NCBI GenBank assembly: GCA_963575745.1
Contig: CAUYUJ010021170.1
Coordinates: forward strand, 417,801-481,800
Source: Prorocentrum cordatum
Taxonomy: Eukaryota > Sar > Dinophyceae > Prorocentrales > Prorocentraceae
DNA length: 64,000 nt
Reading direction: 5' to 3'
The position numbers were made by a program, and so were the translations under genes. This document shows, one piece after another, positions 32,953 to 43,943 of this stretch; positions within the stretch are counted from its first letter, which is position 1; each line of letters opens with the position of its first letter. Under the pieces are notes generated by a model. The model was not told the origin of the DNA. It was given only the letters and a program-made list of their open reading frames with translations, and searched no databases.

Positions 32953-33099
32953 ATCTCTTGCAATCACCCGGACGTGCGCTCCCGTGCACTTGTCGGTTTC
33001 ACCGCGTGCTCTCTTGGCCAGTGGCCAAATGCTCCTGGATGCCCCTCGATGGTCCTCGCAGCAGAGAAATATGCACACGTCCGAGTGATTGCAAGAGAT
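32953..33099. mobile_element. MITE-like element with 27-bp terminal inverted repeats
   Basis: The left terminus starts ATCTCTTGCAATCAC and continues CCGGACGTGCGC. The right terminus is its reverse complement with about two mismatches (GCACACGTCCGAGTGATTG then CAAGAGAT). The interior has TTGGCCAGTGGCCAA and CCCCTCGATGGTCCTCGC. At 147 bp with no coding capacity it fits a MITE. No clear target-site duplication was seen. Related pieces lie at 6,045-6,171, 51,815-51,895 and 55,040-55,160. Confidence 0.75.
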
Positions 33100-33165
33100 G
33101 GTGCCCCTCGCCGAGAAAGTGCCCCTCGATGGTCCTCGCCGAGAAAAGTGGCCAGATGATCCAGG
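33100..33165. repeat. Partial copy of the MITE interior
   Basis: GTGCCCCTCGCCGAGAAAG then GTGCCCCTCGATGGTCCTCG and CCGAGAAAAGTGGCCAG repeat interior words of the adjacent element. Confidence 0.6.
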
Positions 33166-33224
33166 ATGCCAAGATGTATCCCGGTTCTGGGCCCCGCCCG
33201 ACCCAGATGTCCGACGTCTTGATT

Positions 33225-33328
33225 CGAAACCCTCCTGTGGAGTTGGGTCCCCGTTTTGAATTCGCAACGCCGCACGTCTCCTCCTCTCCTCCTCCCCCGT
33301 TCTTCCTCCTCTCGGGCTCCTCGCCAGC
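33225..33328 (-). repeat. Conserved tail of the CCTTCGGTGGAGCTCC family (array B side)
   Basis: On the minus strand: GGA-rich sequence, then GTGCGGCGTTGCGAATTCAA, AACGGGGACCCAACTCCACA and GGAGGG. This matches the tail after array A. It is separated from array B by about 320 bp. Confidence 0.7.
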
Positions 33329-33644
33329 ATCATCATCTTGATATCAAACACCACCCTCTTCATTGCCATCACATGGTCGTGTTACTCCTCACACGTCGTT
33401 CATTCCTAATCGGGCTTATTTCTAATTGTGCTCGTTTCTAATTGTTCCTGGCCCCCTAGTGGCCAGGAAGAGGCCCAGGATAGAACACTGAGAAATGAAA
33501 GGATATTGCCCCCCCGAAGAATCAAAGAACTTCCGAATAACTAGCAATGAACCATGTGTAACAATCAAAGAACTTCCACCGAATGCCCCAGCGACGGCTC
33601 TAGCAATGCAGGAGGCCTCATTCTCCTTATCTCGTTTGATTTTT
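33329..33644. other. AT-richer sequence between array B and its tail
   Basis: No gene seen. By comparison with arrays A and E, where tail and array touch, this stretch may be an insertion. Confidence 0.5.
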
Positions 33645-34510
33645 CGCATTTCGGCAGACCCCTCACACGCTTTGTGACCCCATCAAGGGGCTCCACCGAG
33701 GGCCCCAGTGGCAAGGTTCACATTGCTACCCGCCTCATGTCGGCACACCCACCACATGCTTCGTGGCCCCATAGAGAGCTCTATCAAAGGCCCCAGGGGC
33801 AGGGTTCACATGGATACCCGCCCTTATTCGGCACACCCCTCACCCGTTTGGTACCTTCATGAGGGGGCTCCACCGAGGGCCCCAGTGGCAGTGTTCACAT
33901 GGGTGCCCGCCCCATTCTCGCACACCCCCTCACACGCTTTGTGGTACCAAAGAGGGGTCCACCGAGGGCCCCAGTGGCAGGGTTCAGATGGGTACCAACC
34001 ACAGTTCGGTACACCCCTCACACGTTTTCGTGGTCCTATAGGCAGCCCCACCGAGGGCCCAAGCGGCAGGGTTCACATGAGTACCCGCACCATTTCAGCA
34101 CACCACTCACACGCTTCGGGGCCCCATAAGCAATTCCACCGAGGGCCCCAGTGGCAAGGTTCACATGAGTACCCGCCTCATTTCGGCACACACCCCACAC
34201 GTTTCGTAGTCCCTATGAGGAGCTCCACCGATGGTCCAAGTGGCCGGGATTCACATGAGTACCCGCCCCATTTCGGCAAACCCCTCACACGCTTCGTGGC
34301 TTCATAGGGAGCCCCACCGAGGGCCCCAGTGGCAGAGTTCACATGGTTACACACTTCATGTCGGCAGACCCCTCATACGTTTCGTGGCCCCATAGGAAGC
34401 TCCACCGAGGGCCCCAGGGGCAGGGTTCACATGAATATCCACCCCATGTCGGCAGCCCCTCACACGTTTCGTGGCTACATGGGCACCTCCACCGAGGGGC
34501 ACTGCGGAAC
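33645..34510 (-). repeat. Array B of the CCTTCGGTGGAGCTCC family
   Basis: About ten units of 85-90 bp, in the orientation opposite to arrays A and E. Plus-strand landmarks are CGTGGCCCCATAGGGAGCTC, CACCGAGGGCCCCAGTGGC, GGGTTCACATG and CGGCACACCCCTCACACG. The array ends about 220 bp past the stop codon of the ABC gene. Confidence 0.85.
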
Positions 34511-34733
34511 CCCCTAAATAACGAGATCTTGTGCATTGATCGGTAATGTTGGTCGTTTTCTATGTCCGTAGAATGGGTTGGTTTCTTCGCCAATGTGTTT
34601 TGTTTGTAATACGAGGTCCCCGGATGTCCGACCCCTTCCCGCAGGACCAGGTTTTCATCATATGAGATGTGTCTTGACGAGCCCGGGGCCCCGCAAGTGC
34701 CCCTGGAAGTCGAACATGCCAGAAAAACTTCCG

Positions 34734-36731
34734 TCAGGTTCCTTTTAGAACCCCAAAGGGTCTCGGTCCCGCCGGGCACCCCTCGTCGCAGAGTTGGTGG
34801 TACTCCTGGACCTCGCTGAACGGGCACGCCCGCACCACCCGCCCTTTCGACAGGTGGAGCAGGTGGTCGGGCCAGCCCTCCAGCTCGTCGAAGATGTGCG
34901 TGCAGTAGAAGATGGTCGGGTGTTGCTAGAAGTGGTCCTGGCCCACGGTGACCCGAGCTTCTCGAGCCATTCTGGAGCCAAGCCCCCCGAGCCTCGCGAG
35001 GGGTGCGCGGAAGGCCCTCTGGGCCTCCCCGGGACTCCGGGGGACACCTTGGGCCAGGGGCACCTCTGGCAGCACCCGAGATGGTGCAGCCGCGCTGCTC
35101 GGACTCGGCCTTCAGGAAGCCCAGGATGCCCTCGCGGGCAAAGATGCCCGAAGGAGAAACAACCACACAGGCACAAGCTCTCGGAGCTCCGCGCGGACGT
35201 CTCGGACCCGCGCTGGACACCCCCTCCCTGGCGCGCGAAAGCGCGCCAGGGGCGGCGCCATGGGGCCCCAGCGCAGATCCAAGAAATCGGCCCAGACCTC
35301 CGAAAGGTAACGTTTGTGCAGTTCTTCCTCCTGCGAGATGTCGAGGTCGGAGGTGATCTCGTCCATGAGGTAGACGGGCCTCGGGGTGGCCAAGATCTCC
35401 AGCAGCTGGCAGCGGCGGCGCTGCCCGTCCGAGACGCTGTTTATCTTCCAGTCCAGGTTGACCTGCAGGATCTCCGACAGGTGTGCGCAGCGCGGGGTAT
35501 CCACGATCTTGGCCCCGAGAAGCTCGCGGATGGTCAGATTCATGAAGAAGTTCGTGTTCCACCAGTCACCGCAGTACATCACGTCTTTTCCGCTGGCGGG
35601 GTCGTTGAAGCAATCCTTCCCGATGACTTTTGCAAAGCCGCGAGGAATCATCCGTTTGCCTCCCAATATGGACATAACTGTAGACTTGCAGGCGCCATTG
35701 GCGCCGACTACCAAGATGCGGGCGCCCCGTGAGAAGCTGAAGCTTGCTCCGTGCAAATTGAGCGGGGCGCCCGACACGTATGAGAACTGCAGATTTGTCA
35801 CCTCCAGTGTCGGGCACTGGGGTTCGGGCACGACCTCTGCCCCGTCCAGCACGTTGGGCGTCTTCGGCGGAGTGTACTCCTTGAGCACCCACTCCTTCAT
35901 GAGTGAGTACAGCGGCGTGCGCGCGCCGCTGGCCACCATGTCGTGGAACTCCTTAAGCTCTTCCATTTTGCAGGACTTCGCGATCCTGCCCCTTGAGAAG
36001 TGCACGCAGTGCGTGGCCCAGGACGACAGCGAGTCGAAGATGTGCGTGGCGTAGAAGACGGTCGCGCCCTTGGTCTCGGTCTCACGCCTCAGGAAGTCCA
36101 GCAGCCCCTCGCGGGCGTAGAGGTCCAGGTCCGTGGTGATCTCGTCCAGGACGTAGACCTTCTTCTCCTCGGCCAGGCACTCCAGCAGCTGGCAGCGACG
36201 GCGCTGCCCGTCGGAGATGGCGTTGATGCGCCACGACAGATTAATCTGCATGATGTCGATCAGCTCCTGGACGCGCGGCGACTGGAGGCGGCCCTCCCCG
36301 ACCAGCTCTGCCACGGTGATGTTGGAGAAGAAGTTGGTGCGCCACCAGTCGCCGCAGTACATCCGCTCCCGGTTGAGGGACGTGTCGTGGAACGCCTCCT
36401 TGCCCAGCAGCAGGCACTGGCCGCGCGGCAGCATCCGCATGCCGCCCATGATGGACAGAAGCGTGGACTTGCCAGCGCCGTTCGCGCCGCTGACGAGCAC
36501 CCTGCTGCCCCGGGGGAAGGTGCAGCTGACGTCGATCAGCTTCGGCTCGCTCAGGGCCCGGTCGTGGATGGTGGCGCCGCCGCCGTAGCGGTAGCTCAGC
36601 TCCCTGACGTCCAACGCTGGGGTGGCGTCCTCCATTTCCACGTCCTTCTCGGCGGTAACCGCGTCAGCGGGGCGCTTGGTGGCCCCCGAGGCGTTGGAGC
36701 TCCAGTCGGTCGGGAACCTGTTGCAGACCAT
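34734..36731 (-). CDS. Tandem CAF16-like ABC ATPase (two ATP-binding domains), three exons
   Basis: Soluble ABC-type ATPase with no membrane segments, like the yeast Caf16p / plant ABCI19-21 family. Start is taken at the ATG at 36,731, after a Gly-rich TCC-derived leader that is open but not protein-like. Exon 1 runs to about 35,341. Domain 1: Walker [10 protein letters not shown] (residues 82-90), degenerate signature SDGQRRR (173-179), Walker B VYVLDE (192-197), H-loop ATHIFD (about 228). Domain 2: GANGACKST (343-351), SDGQRRR (434-440), VYLMDE (453-458). Exon 2 (about 35,142-35,085) codes FAREGILGF and onward; exon 3 (about 34,916-34,734) codes [13 protein letters not shown] and ends at TGA. 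Total is about 545 residues. SDGQRRR and DEIT(T/S)DLD are typical of CAF16 proteins. Domain 2 has Cys for the last Walker A Gly. Exons 2 and 3 were placed by aligning domain 2 to domain 1. A transcription-related role is known only for yeast Caf16p. Confidence 0.88.
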
Positions 36732-36832
36732 GGTGTTCGAGATGGCCCTCCTCGCAGATGTTGAACTTCCCTTGAGCCCAAACGGCTGTGCCTCCTCTGT
36801 CCTCCCTCCCACCTCGTCCTCCACTCTTGTCC

Positions 36833-36920
36833 CTCCTCCTCCTCCTCCTCCTCCTCCTCCTCCTCCTCCTCCTCTTACTCTTCCTCCTCCTCCTCCTCTT
36901 CCTCCTCCTCCCTTCCCCCT
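36833..36920. repeat. (TCC)n microsatellite upstream of the ABC gene
   Basis: TCC triplets with CTT/ACT interruptions, about 100 bp before the proposed ATG. On minus it reads as poly-Gly in frame with the ABC ORF. Confidence 0.9.
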
Positions 36921-37025
36921 GGTCCTCCTCCAAGGTCCTATTCGGCTCGATAGCCATGCCGCTGGGCCGCGTCCCTCGGGTGCGCTCGCCGTGCCGCCCA
37001 TGCCAGGTGTTTACGCCAAAACCGC

Positions 37026-37910
37026 ATGCTGCCTGTCGCGACGCCTGAGGAGGGGGAGGCGGCCGGTGGAGTCCGCCTCGCGACGCGCGCGGCGGCTGGG
37101 CCCGCGGCGGGCCGCTCCCTCGTGTGGGCGCGCCTGCTGCGAGCCGCCAAAGGCATGCCGCGCGACGCCAAAGGGCCGTGGGGGGCCCCCGCCGCGCCGA
37201 CGCCCACGGCTGCGCCTGGCGCTGCGCCCGCCCTGCGGCGGCGGTGAGGGCGCGGAGCCCGTGGTGCTGGTGCCGCGGGCCGCGAAGCGCCTCGCGCAGC
37301 GGCCGTTGAGGCGAGTGCCGCTGCTTGAGGGGACCACGCCGCGCCCACGGCGGTGCAGGCGGCAGGCGGCGGCCACGGGCCGAGGTGGCGGTGTCGCCGT
37401 CCGCGGCCTGCGCCTGTGGCAGCCAAGCCTACTGAAGCTGCGGGTCTTCCCCTTCGTCTTCTCGACGTTCGTGGAAGCGAGTCCCTTGACGACGAGAAGG
37501 TCGATACCCCCGTCCGCCGCGGCCGCGGCGGTGTGGGTGCGCGGTCCACGCGGCTGCCTGGTGTGGCGGCTGCTGCGGCTGCTCCTGCTGGCGGTGCCGG
37601 CGTGGAGGCTGCGCCTGCGTCCTCGTCTGCGGATGCGGCCCCGCGAGCTTTCTCGCGCGAGCTCCGCGTCAGCCTGATCGCGGAGCGCTGCGGAGTGATG
37701 CGGAGCGTCGTCGAGGCCCTGCCCGACGACGAGCCGCGCCTCGCGGAGGCTTCCGGTCGCGACGCCAGCTCCCATGAGGCGGCGGCGGCGGCTGCTGCGG
37801 CTCCGGGGCGGCAAGGAAAGCGGTGCCGCAATGGGCACAAGCGTCTCGCGGGCTGGCCCGCCGTCCCTCCACCCTCCCTGCACGCGCTGTTGCTCTTCAG
37901 CATGTTGTAA
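37026..37910 (+). CDS. Possible degenerate coding region, Ala-rich, function unknown
   Basis: Frame 3 is open from 37,026 to 37,247 and again from about 37,353 to 37,910, with stops between. The last part (SRELRVSLIAERCGVMRSVV, then EALPDDEPRLAEASGRDASS) looks more protein-like than its surroundings. Neighbouring frames are also open because of high GC. It is divergent to the ABC gene. No domain is recognised; it may be a broken gene or chance. Confidence 0.25.
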
Positions 37911-38044
37911 TCCGACGGCACGGTCGGAGACCTGGCAACTCAGGTGGCGGCACGGTCCCCGCGGTCGCGACCGCTCGTCGGCCGCGCAGGCTTGCGAGAC
38001 TTTTCCCCCTGGGAATATTCTACCTGCGTCCTTCATCTTCTTCC

Positions 38045-38098
38045 TTCTCCTCCTCCTCCTCCTCCTCCTCCTCCTCCTCCGTCTCCTCCTTCTCTTCT
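38045..38098. repeat. (TCC)n microsatellite
   Basis: TCC triplets. Confidence 0.9.
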
Positions 38099-38224
38099 TG
38101 GGAGGGAAGATGGGGAGAGCCCCCGTTGACCCCCCCCGTAACAAAAAAAACCAAACACAAGCACTCGGCGCCGCCGACGCCCGCTGGCTCGCTCGGGCCG
38201 TACGAGGGTGTTGGGGAGCTCGCG

Positions 38225-38390
38225 AGGCGGGGAGGGGGGGAGGAGGAGGGAGGACGAAGAGGAGGAGGGGGGGAGCAGGAAAGGGAATATGAGCCCATTT
38301 TGAAGGGGCAGAGGAGGACGTGGGGAGGAGGAGGAGGAGGAGGAGGAGGAGGAGGAGGAGGAGGAGGAGGAGGAGGAAGGAGGGGGAATG
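38225..38390. repeat. (GGA)n microsatellite
   Basis: Imperfect GGA from 38,225, perfect from about 38,322 to 38,378. Confidence 0.9.
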
Positions 38391-38481
38391 AGGATTAGAT
38401 CAAGGGGCGGTGGGGGTAGGGAGTACGGTCGGTCCTAGGACAGAAGAACATCCTCCAAGAACGTGAGACCCTCCGCCGGCC

Positions 38482-38483
<2 letters not shown>

Positions 38484-38514
<31 letters not shown>
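38484..38514. repeat. (AC)n microsatellite
   Basis: About 15 AC dinucleotides. GGGTACCCTCCCC(A/G)(A/G)GA-type words flank it at 38,529 and 38,580 as a short direct repeat. Confidence 0.9.
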
Positions 38515-38516
<2 letters not shown>

Positions 38517-39204
38517 CGAACATCCAAGGGTACCCTCCCCAGGATGAACAAGAACATCCAACAAGCACGAAAAACATCAGGGTACCCTCCCCGAGACAAC
38601 CTCGATCCTATATCTCGGTCCGACCGCAGTAGTGGGTGCTCGCGGAAATCCGTCGAGCCTCTGGGGAGGAGGGATGAGGAGAAGAAGGACGAGGGGAGAA
38701 GGAAGACGAGGATGAGGCGGGGGGTGGGGATGCGGGAGGAGGGGGAGGAAGAGAAGAGGAGAGAGGTGGACGGAAGGGAGGAGGAAGGGGACGGGGCGGG
38801 GGAGGAGGTGAGAGGAAGATGATGAGGAGGATGAGTGCTCGCGGTACGCAGTCGTGCTCGCGGCGATGAGAAAAGCTGGACAAGTCTTTCGAAGGTGTTC
38901 AACATATTTCCAACGGGTCCCAATGGATTTGATTAGTTTCTGGACGGGGAGGAGGGAAGGAGGGAGGAAGGTTTGACGCCTATCGGGTGTTAGGGGGCGT
39001 CTGGGTGATCCTCAAAAGGAGCAGGCCGAGGAGGAGAGGTCCACTTCGAAATATCGCAGAGCCCGGTGAAAAGTACAGGGTCGCTTTTTTGTCCAACGCC
39101 ACCAGTAGCAGCAGAAAAACAAAGCATAAAACACAGCATGAACATGTTATGAGGCACGCGAGCCCAGGACCATTCAATCTGCACTCCAGACACGGGAGGT
39201 TTGG
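38515..39204. other. Unassigned; GGA-rich 38,660-38,835
   Basis: No gene recognised. Confidence 0.5.
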
Positions 39205-39520
39205 AGAGGGGGGGCTCGAAACGTGTGAGGTGTGTGTGTGTGTGCCGAAATGGGCCGGGAACCGCATGCGAGGAAGGCCACTGTGGCCTTGGGTGGAACT
39301 CCATATGGGGCCACGAAGCGTGTGATGAGTGTTGGGACATGGACGGGGAGACGCATGCGAGTCCAGCCACTGGGGCCTTATGCGGACCTCCCTATGAAGC
39401 CAGGGAGCGTGTGAGGAGTATGATTACATGGATTTGCGGGGAGGATTGGGAGAATGAGGAGGAGAGGAAGACACGGTGCGCTGTGAATTCAAAGCGAAGA
39501 CCCAAAACAATAGTATGATT
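39205..39520 (+). repeat. Array C of the CCTTCGGTGGAGCTCC family with tail
   Basis: Two to three units (GTGTGCCGAAATGGGCC, GGGAACCGCATGCGAGG, GTGGCCTTGGGTGGAACTCC, ATATGGGGCCACGAAGCGTG) end at about 39,425. The tail follows: GGA-rich, then GGTGCGCTGTGAATTCAAAG and CGAAGACCCAAAACAATAG. Confidence 0.75.
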
Positions 39521-39544
39521 GAGGGAAGAATATGGTCCCAACCA

Positions 39545-41160
39545 TCAAGGAGGGTTGGGCGCTCATTTTGAAGAAACAGCTCCCCGCGTCACTCCTCTTT
39601 ACCACTCCTTCCCCTCTGCCCTCCTCCCATCCCTGCCCCTACACATCGCGTGTCCCTGTTCCGGCAGACTCCTCACACGCCCCGTCGCCCAACAGGGAGG
39701 TCCACCGGAAGCCCCAGTGGCGACGGTTGCATGCGACGGTGCCACACATTTCGGCACACCCATCAAACGCTTCGTGGCCCCATAGGGGGGTCCACCGAAG
39801 GTTAGGGTGGAAACGTTTGCATGCGTGCGCGCCGCACTTCGCGGCACACCACTCAGACGCTCCGTTGCCCCATCGGGAGCTCCACATAAGGCCCTCGTGG
39901 CGACGTTCCCATTGCGCCCGCGCCGCTCATGTCGGCATACCCCTCACACGCCTCGTGGCCCTATGAGGAGCTCCACCTAGGATCCCAGTGGCGACGTTCG
40001 CATGCGCCCACGCCATGCATTCCAACACGCACCTCACACCTTTCGGGGCACCATGGCGAGCCAAACCGACTGCCCCTGTGACGACGTTTGAATGCGCCCA
40101 CGCCGCACATTTCGGCACACCCTCACTCGTTTTGTGGCCCAATGTGGAGCTCCACCGTAAGACCTAGTGCTGACGTTCGCATGAGTGCACGCGGCAAATG
40201 TCGCCACACCCCTCACACATTTTGTGGCACCAGAGGGGGATCCACCTAAAGCCCCAGTGGCGACGTTCCCATGCGCCCGCGCCGCACATTTCGGCACACC
40301 CTCACTCGTTTTGTGGCCCCTATGAGGAGCTCCGCCGAAGACCCCAATAGCGGCGTTCGCATGCGTCCGCGCCGCATATTTGGGCACACACTTCACACGC
40401 ATCGTTTCCCCATCGGGAGCTCCACCAAAGGCCCCAGTGGCGACGTTCGCATGCGTCCGTGCCGCACATTTGGGCACACCCCTCACACGCTTCGTGGCCC
40501 CATATGGAGGTCCACCGAAGGCCCCAATGGCGACCGTCGCATTCGCCCGCGCCGTGCATGTCGGTATACCCCTCACACGTTCGTGGCTTCATTTGGGACT
40601 CCACTGACGGCCCCGATGACACCGTTCGCATGCGTGCGCGCCGCACAATGCGGCGCACCCTTTAAACGTTTCGTGGCCCCATCGGGGGGTCCATCTACGG
40701 CCACAGTGGCGATGTTTGCATGCGTCCGCACCGCACAATTCTGCGCTACCCCCGCGCGTTTCGTAGGCCCCAGTGGCACCGTTCGCATGCGTCCGCGCCG
40801 CACATTCCGTATCACCCTATCCATCGTTTCGTGGCCCCAACGGGAGCTCCACATGCGGCCCCAATGGCGACGTTTCAGTGCGCCCGCGCCACCCATTACG
40901 GCGCACCACGTACACGATGCATGGTCCAATGGGGAGCCCCACCGAAAGCCTTAAAGGCGACGTGTGCATGGATCCTCGCCACCCATTACGGCGCAGGCCT
41001 CGCACGCTTCGTGGCACCATTGGGGGCTCCACCTAAGGCCCCAATGGCGATGTTTGCATGCGTCCCCCACGCAATACGGCGCACCCCTCACACGGTTCGT
41101 GGCCTCATGAGGAGCTCCACCGAAGGCCGCAGCGACACCCACCGCTCTGTGGCCCCGCAT
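39545..41160 (-). repeat. Array D of the CCTTCGGTGGAGCTCC family with tail
   Basis: The tail is at 39,545-39,655 (minus strand GACGCGGGGAGCTGTTTCTT, then CAAAATGAGCGCCCAACCCT). About 17 units of about 90 bp follow up to 41,160. Plus landmarks are CGTGGCCCCAT, GGAGCTCCACCGAAGGCCCC, AGTGGCGACGTTCGCATGCG and CGCCGCACATTTCGGCACAC. Arrays C and D are arranged tail to tail. Confidence 0.85.
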
Positions 41161-41807
41161 GAGGCTCCAGCGAAGAGGAGATTCACAACTGCGGCACTCA
41201 CAAACAGAGGCACATGGTGGGGCTGTTCGCCAGGATAATTCCATGATGCCAGTGGGTCTGAACATTTCCTCTCCTAACATTGCCCCCCTGTCCCCCCCTA
41301 CAGTTGGCGGTGTGAAGATAGCGTGCAACATCGATCTCCGACAAGCACGCTGTACCCGTGAGGCGATGTTCCCGCGAGGGCCCCTTCTGAGCATGCACCC
41401 CCCCCCTGCCAGGGCCTCTTCGGCGCGCGTTATCCACAAGGTGGGAGATGGCATGCAATAAGTGGGCACGCGGTGCCACATCGCACGCCGTATCCCCCCT
41501 GACGCTGCCCCCTGGGCCTCACCCCCTATCGTTGCCGCTGCGCCTGCCCCTACCTCCCCCCCACACGGCGCTGCGCTGCCTCTCCGAGCCTGTCCCCACC
41601 CCCCCCACCGTTGCCCCCGAGCCCGTCCCCTCCCCCCCTATGTTGCCCCCCCCGTGTGCGCCCCCGCACGTTGCCCCCGCGCCTGCCCCCCTCCCACCGG
41701 TGCCCGACTGAGCGGTCCTCCGCCTCGGGCAGCGGGCGCAGCAGCGCGGCCAGCAGAGGCGCCGCCACGGCGCGAGAGACGCCGATTGCGGCCTCGCCAG
41801 GCGGGGC
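41161..41807. other. Unassigned, with a C-rich minisatellite at 41,500-41,705
   Basis: GTTGCCCCCG(A/C)GCC(T/C)G-type units of about 36 bp are repeated. No gene is supported. Confidence 0.55.
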
Positions 41808-41813
41808 GGTCGT

Positions 41814-41845
<32 letters not shown>

Positions 41846-42095
41846 TCGTCGTCGGCGTCGTCGTGATGGTGGTGGTGGTCGTCGTCGTGGTCGTCGCCGT
41901 CGTCGTGGTGTTTGTCTTGGTCATGGTCGTGGTCGTGGTCGTGGTCGCCGTGGCCGTGGCCGTGGCGGCCGTCGTGGCCGTCGTCGTGGTCATCGTCGTC
42001 GTCGTCGTCTTTGTCGTCTTTGTCGTCGGCGTCGTCGCAGTCGTCGGCATCGTCGTCGTCGTCGCGGTTGCGATCGTGGTCGTCGCGCGCGAGGC
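41808..42095. repeat. (GTC)n microsatellite
   Basis: GTCGTC and GTCGGC triplets with GTG interruptions, about 280 bp. It reads as poly-Val on plus and Asp/Thr-rich on minus. Confidence 0.92.
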
Positions 42096-43199
42096 GCCCA
42101 GGGCGGCCTCGCCCAGCGCCAGCAGGTCGAGGACCGCGTCGGTCAGCGGGCGGGCGGCCTGCAGCCGAGGCGCGGGCGCGGCCGAGGAGGAGGCGGGCAA
42201 GAGGTCGAGCAAAAACCGCCATGGGGGAGATGGGTTTTGCGGGAAACGGGACCTGAGGATGTTTGGCCGTGTTCGGGCTCTCGGGGCCCTGCACGGGCAT
42301 CGGGACCGTCAAACAACGACTCAGGATGAAGAGACCCGTTTCCCCTGGACCTTTTTCCCCCATGCTGAAGGAGCGGGGGCGACCCCGGCGGTGGCGACGA
42401 GGGCCTCCCAGGAGGCCAAACAAAGCGAAAACGAGGCAAGGCTCATCTGAGTGCGGTGGGGGCGGGGCGGGGGAGAGAGCAGGAACAAGGAAACGCGACA
42501 CGAGCACCACCAGGGGCCACCAGCCGGATGAGCTACGGGGGTGTTCCCTGGTGGTGTGGTCCCCCCCCTCCCGCTCGAGAATTCCCTTATCCCCAGCTCG
42601 GAGAGGCATCGTGGACCTCCTCGCTGAAGGTGCCTCCCATGGTGGTGGTGGTGGTATCGTTCCTCCTTCCTCCGAGGGAGGGACCAGGATCTCCCGCGGC
42701 GTGCTTTTTCAACTGGAGCTCTTTCTCTTCATAGCGCTTCGCGAAAGGGCTCAACAAAAACCACAGAAGAGTTCAACAGGGAAGAGCTGGAGTCCGAAAC
42801 CGCCCGGAGGAACCGCCCGGTCTAGCGGCGGTTTCGCTGCAGGGTTCCTCATCATTCATTGAGGAGTCGTGCTCTCGCCCCAATACAAGCTACAATCTTG
42901 GTCCGAACAGCCACAACGCCTTGTAGCAGGTCACAGTAAGGTGACCATGGACATGCTCTCATCCGTTGGCGTTGCTGGTGCGCTTTGCTGAACAATTTTC
43001 TCAACCTAACATTTGTCCTCGATTTCGGACTGGGCCATCACAAACAAAACACATGACGAAAAACTATCCCCGGAGAAGTGGCAAGGACGTCTGGGGCCGC
43101 GGATTGAAAACATCATGTCGGCGGATGTCGAGGAAGGCCGAGAAGGCACCCCCACCTCTACTCTTCCTTCGAATTGGGCCAAGTGATCGAGGCGCCTCT
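42096..43199. other. Unassigned; holds one diverged GGCGGTGGCGACGAGG core
   Basis: CGACCCCGGCGGTGGCGACG then AGGGCCTCCCAGGAGGCC at 42,378-42,417 matches the GGTACCGATACCGC repeat core. 42,950-43,199 may be the degraded endonuclease part of LINE-C, but no motif is firm. Confidence 0.45.
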
Positions 43200-43331
43200 G
43201 GAGCAGCGGCGCCCGCGTTCGTGTGCTGGCCCAGATGTTTGCCCATTACCTGTGCACGCGTATCTCTATGGAACCAGCGCGCTCCAAAACAGAGCATGTG
43301 ACCGAGTATGGCGTCAACATGCTAGACGTGT

Positions 43332-43943
43332 TTGTTTGCGACACCGCTTTCTTCACACATGGTGCTAATATCCGAGCTCGGCGGGAACCGGTTTTTGGGA
43401 CAAATCACTTTTTGGTTTGTGCGGATGTGCACTTCTTCCCGGAAGGCGCCGAGGCGCCAACGAGAAAGCGACATAGTACAAAAGCATTTGGACACTCTCA
43501 GCATCGACGTGCTTTCGCACAGGGTTTTCAACAATCGCATTAAAGAGCGGGCCGACGATGACAATGCCGACGTGGAGGTGATGCGGCAAGACATCAAAGC
43601 GGTGACGATGAAGGCAGTAGGGACTTTGCAAAAACCAGAACGCAAGGCGAACAAGCCGTGGATATCCGAGGAAACGTTACGCCTCTTGGAGCAGCGAGGA
43701 GAGGCGCGGGCAAGCGGGAACAGTTCCTTGGAAAAGGAGATGCACAAGAATGCCAGGAGGCAGGCAAAGTTGGACAAGACGCATTGGGCAGATGAGCAGC
43801 TTCGTACTGGAGGCTGGAGGCAAATCCGTACGGCGAGAAAACCCAAAAAGATCGCGTGTGAAAGTCTGCAAGACACGAGCGGCAATCTCGTGCACAGCGA
43901 CCTCTGGGCCGACACCACGGCAGAACATCTGGAGAGAGTGTAA
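43332..43943 (+). pseudogene. LINE-C linker region upstream of RT
   Basis: A 203-codon frame (frame 3). It carries the conserved element PWISEETLRLLEQR, then a basic coil (HKNARRQAKLDKTHWADEQL) and TGGWRQIR. This pattern precedes the RT in many LINEs. The first about 50 residues may be the end of the endonuclease, where GTNHFLVCADV in another frame resembles an SDH-type terminus. RT follows after one or more frameshifts. Confidence 0.65.

Noticed and set aside
36732-37001. N-terminal extension of the ABC protein to 37,001
   Set aside because: The added 90 residues are poly-Gly and Arg/Gly sequence from a microsatellite. The ATG at 36,731 gives a more protein-like N-terminus.
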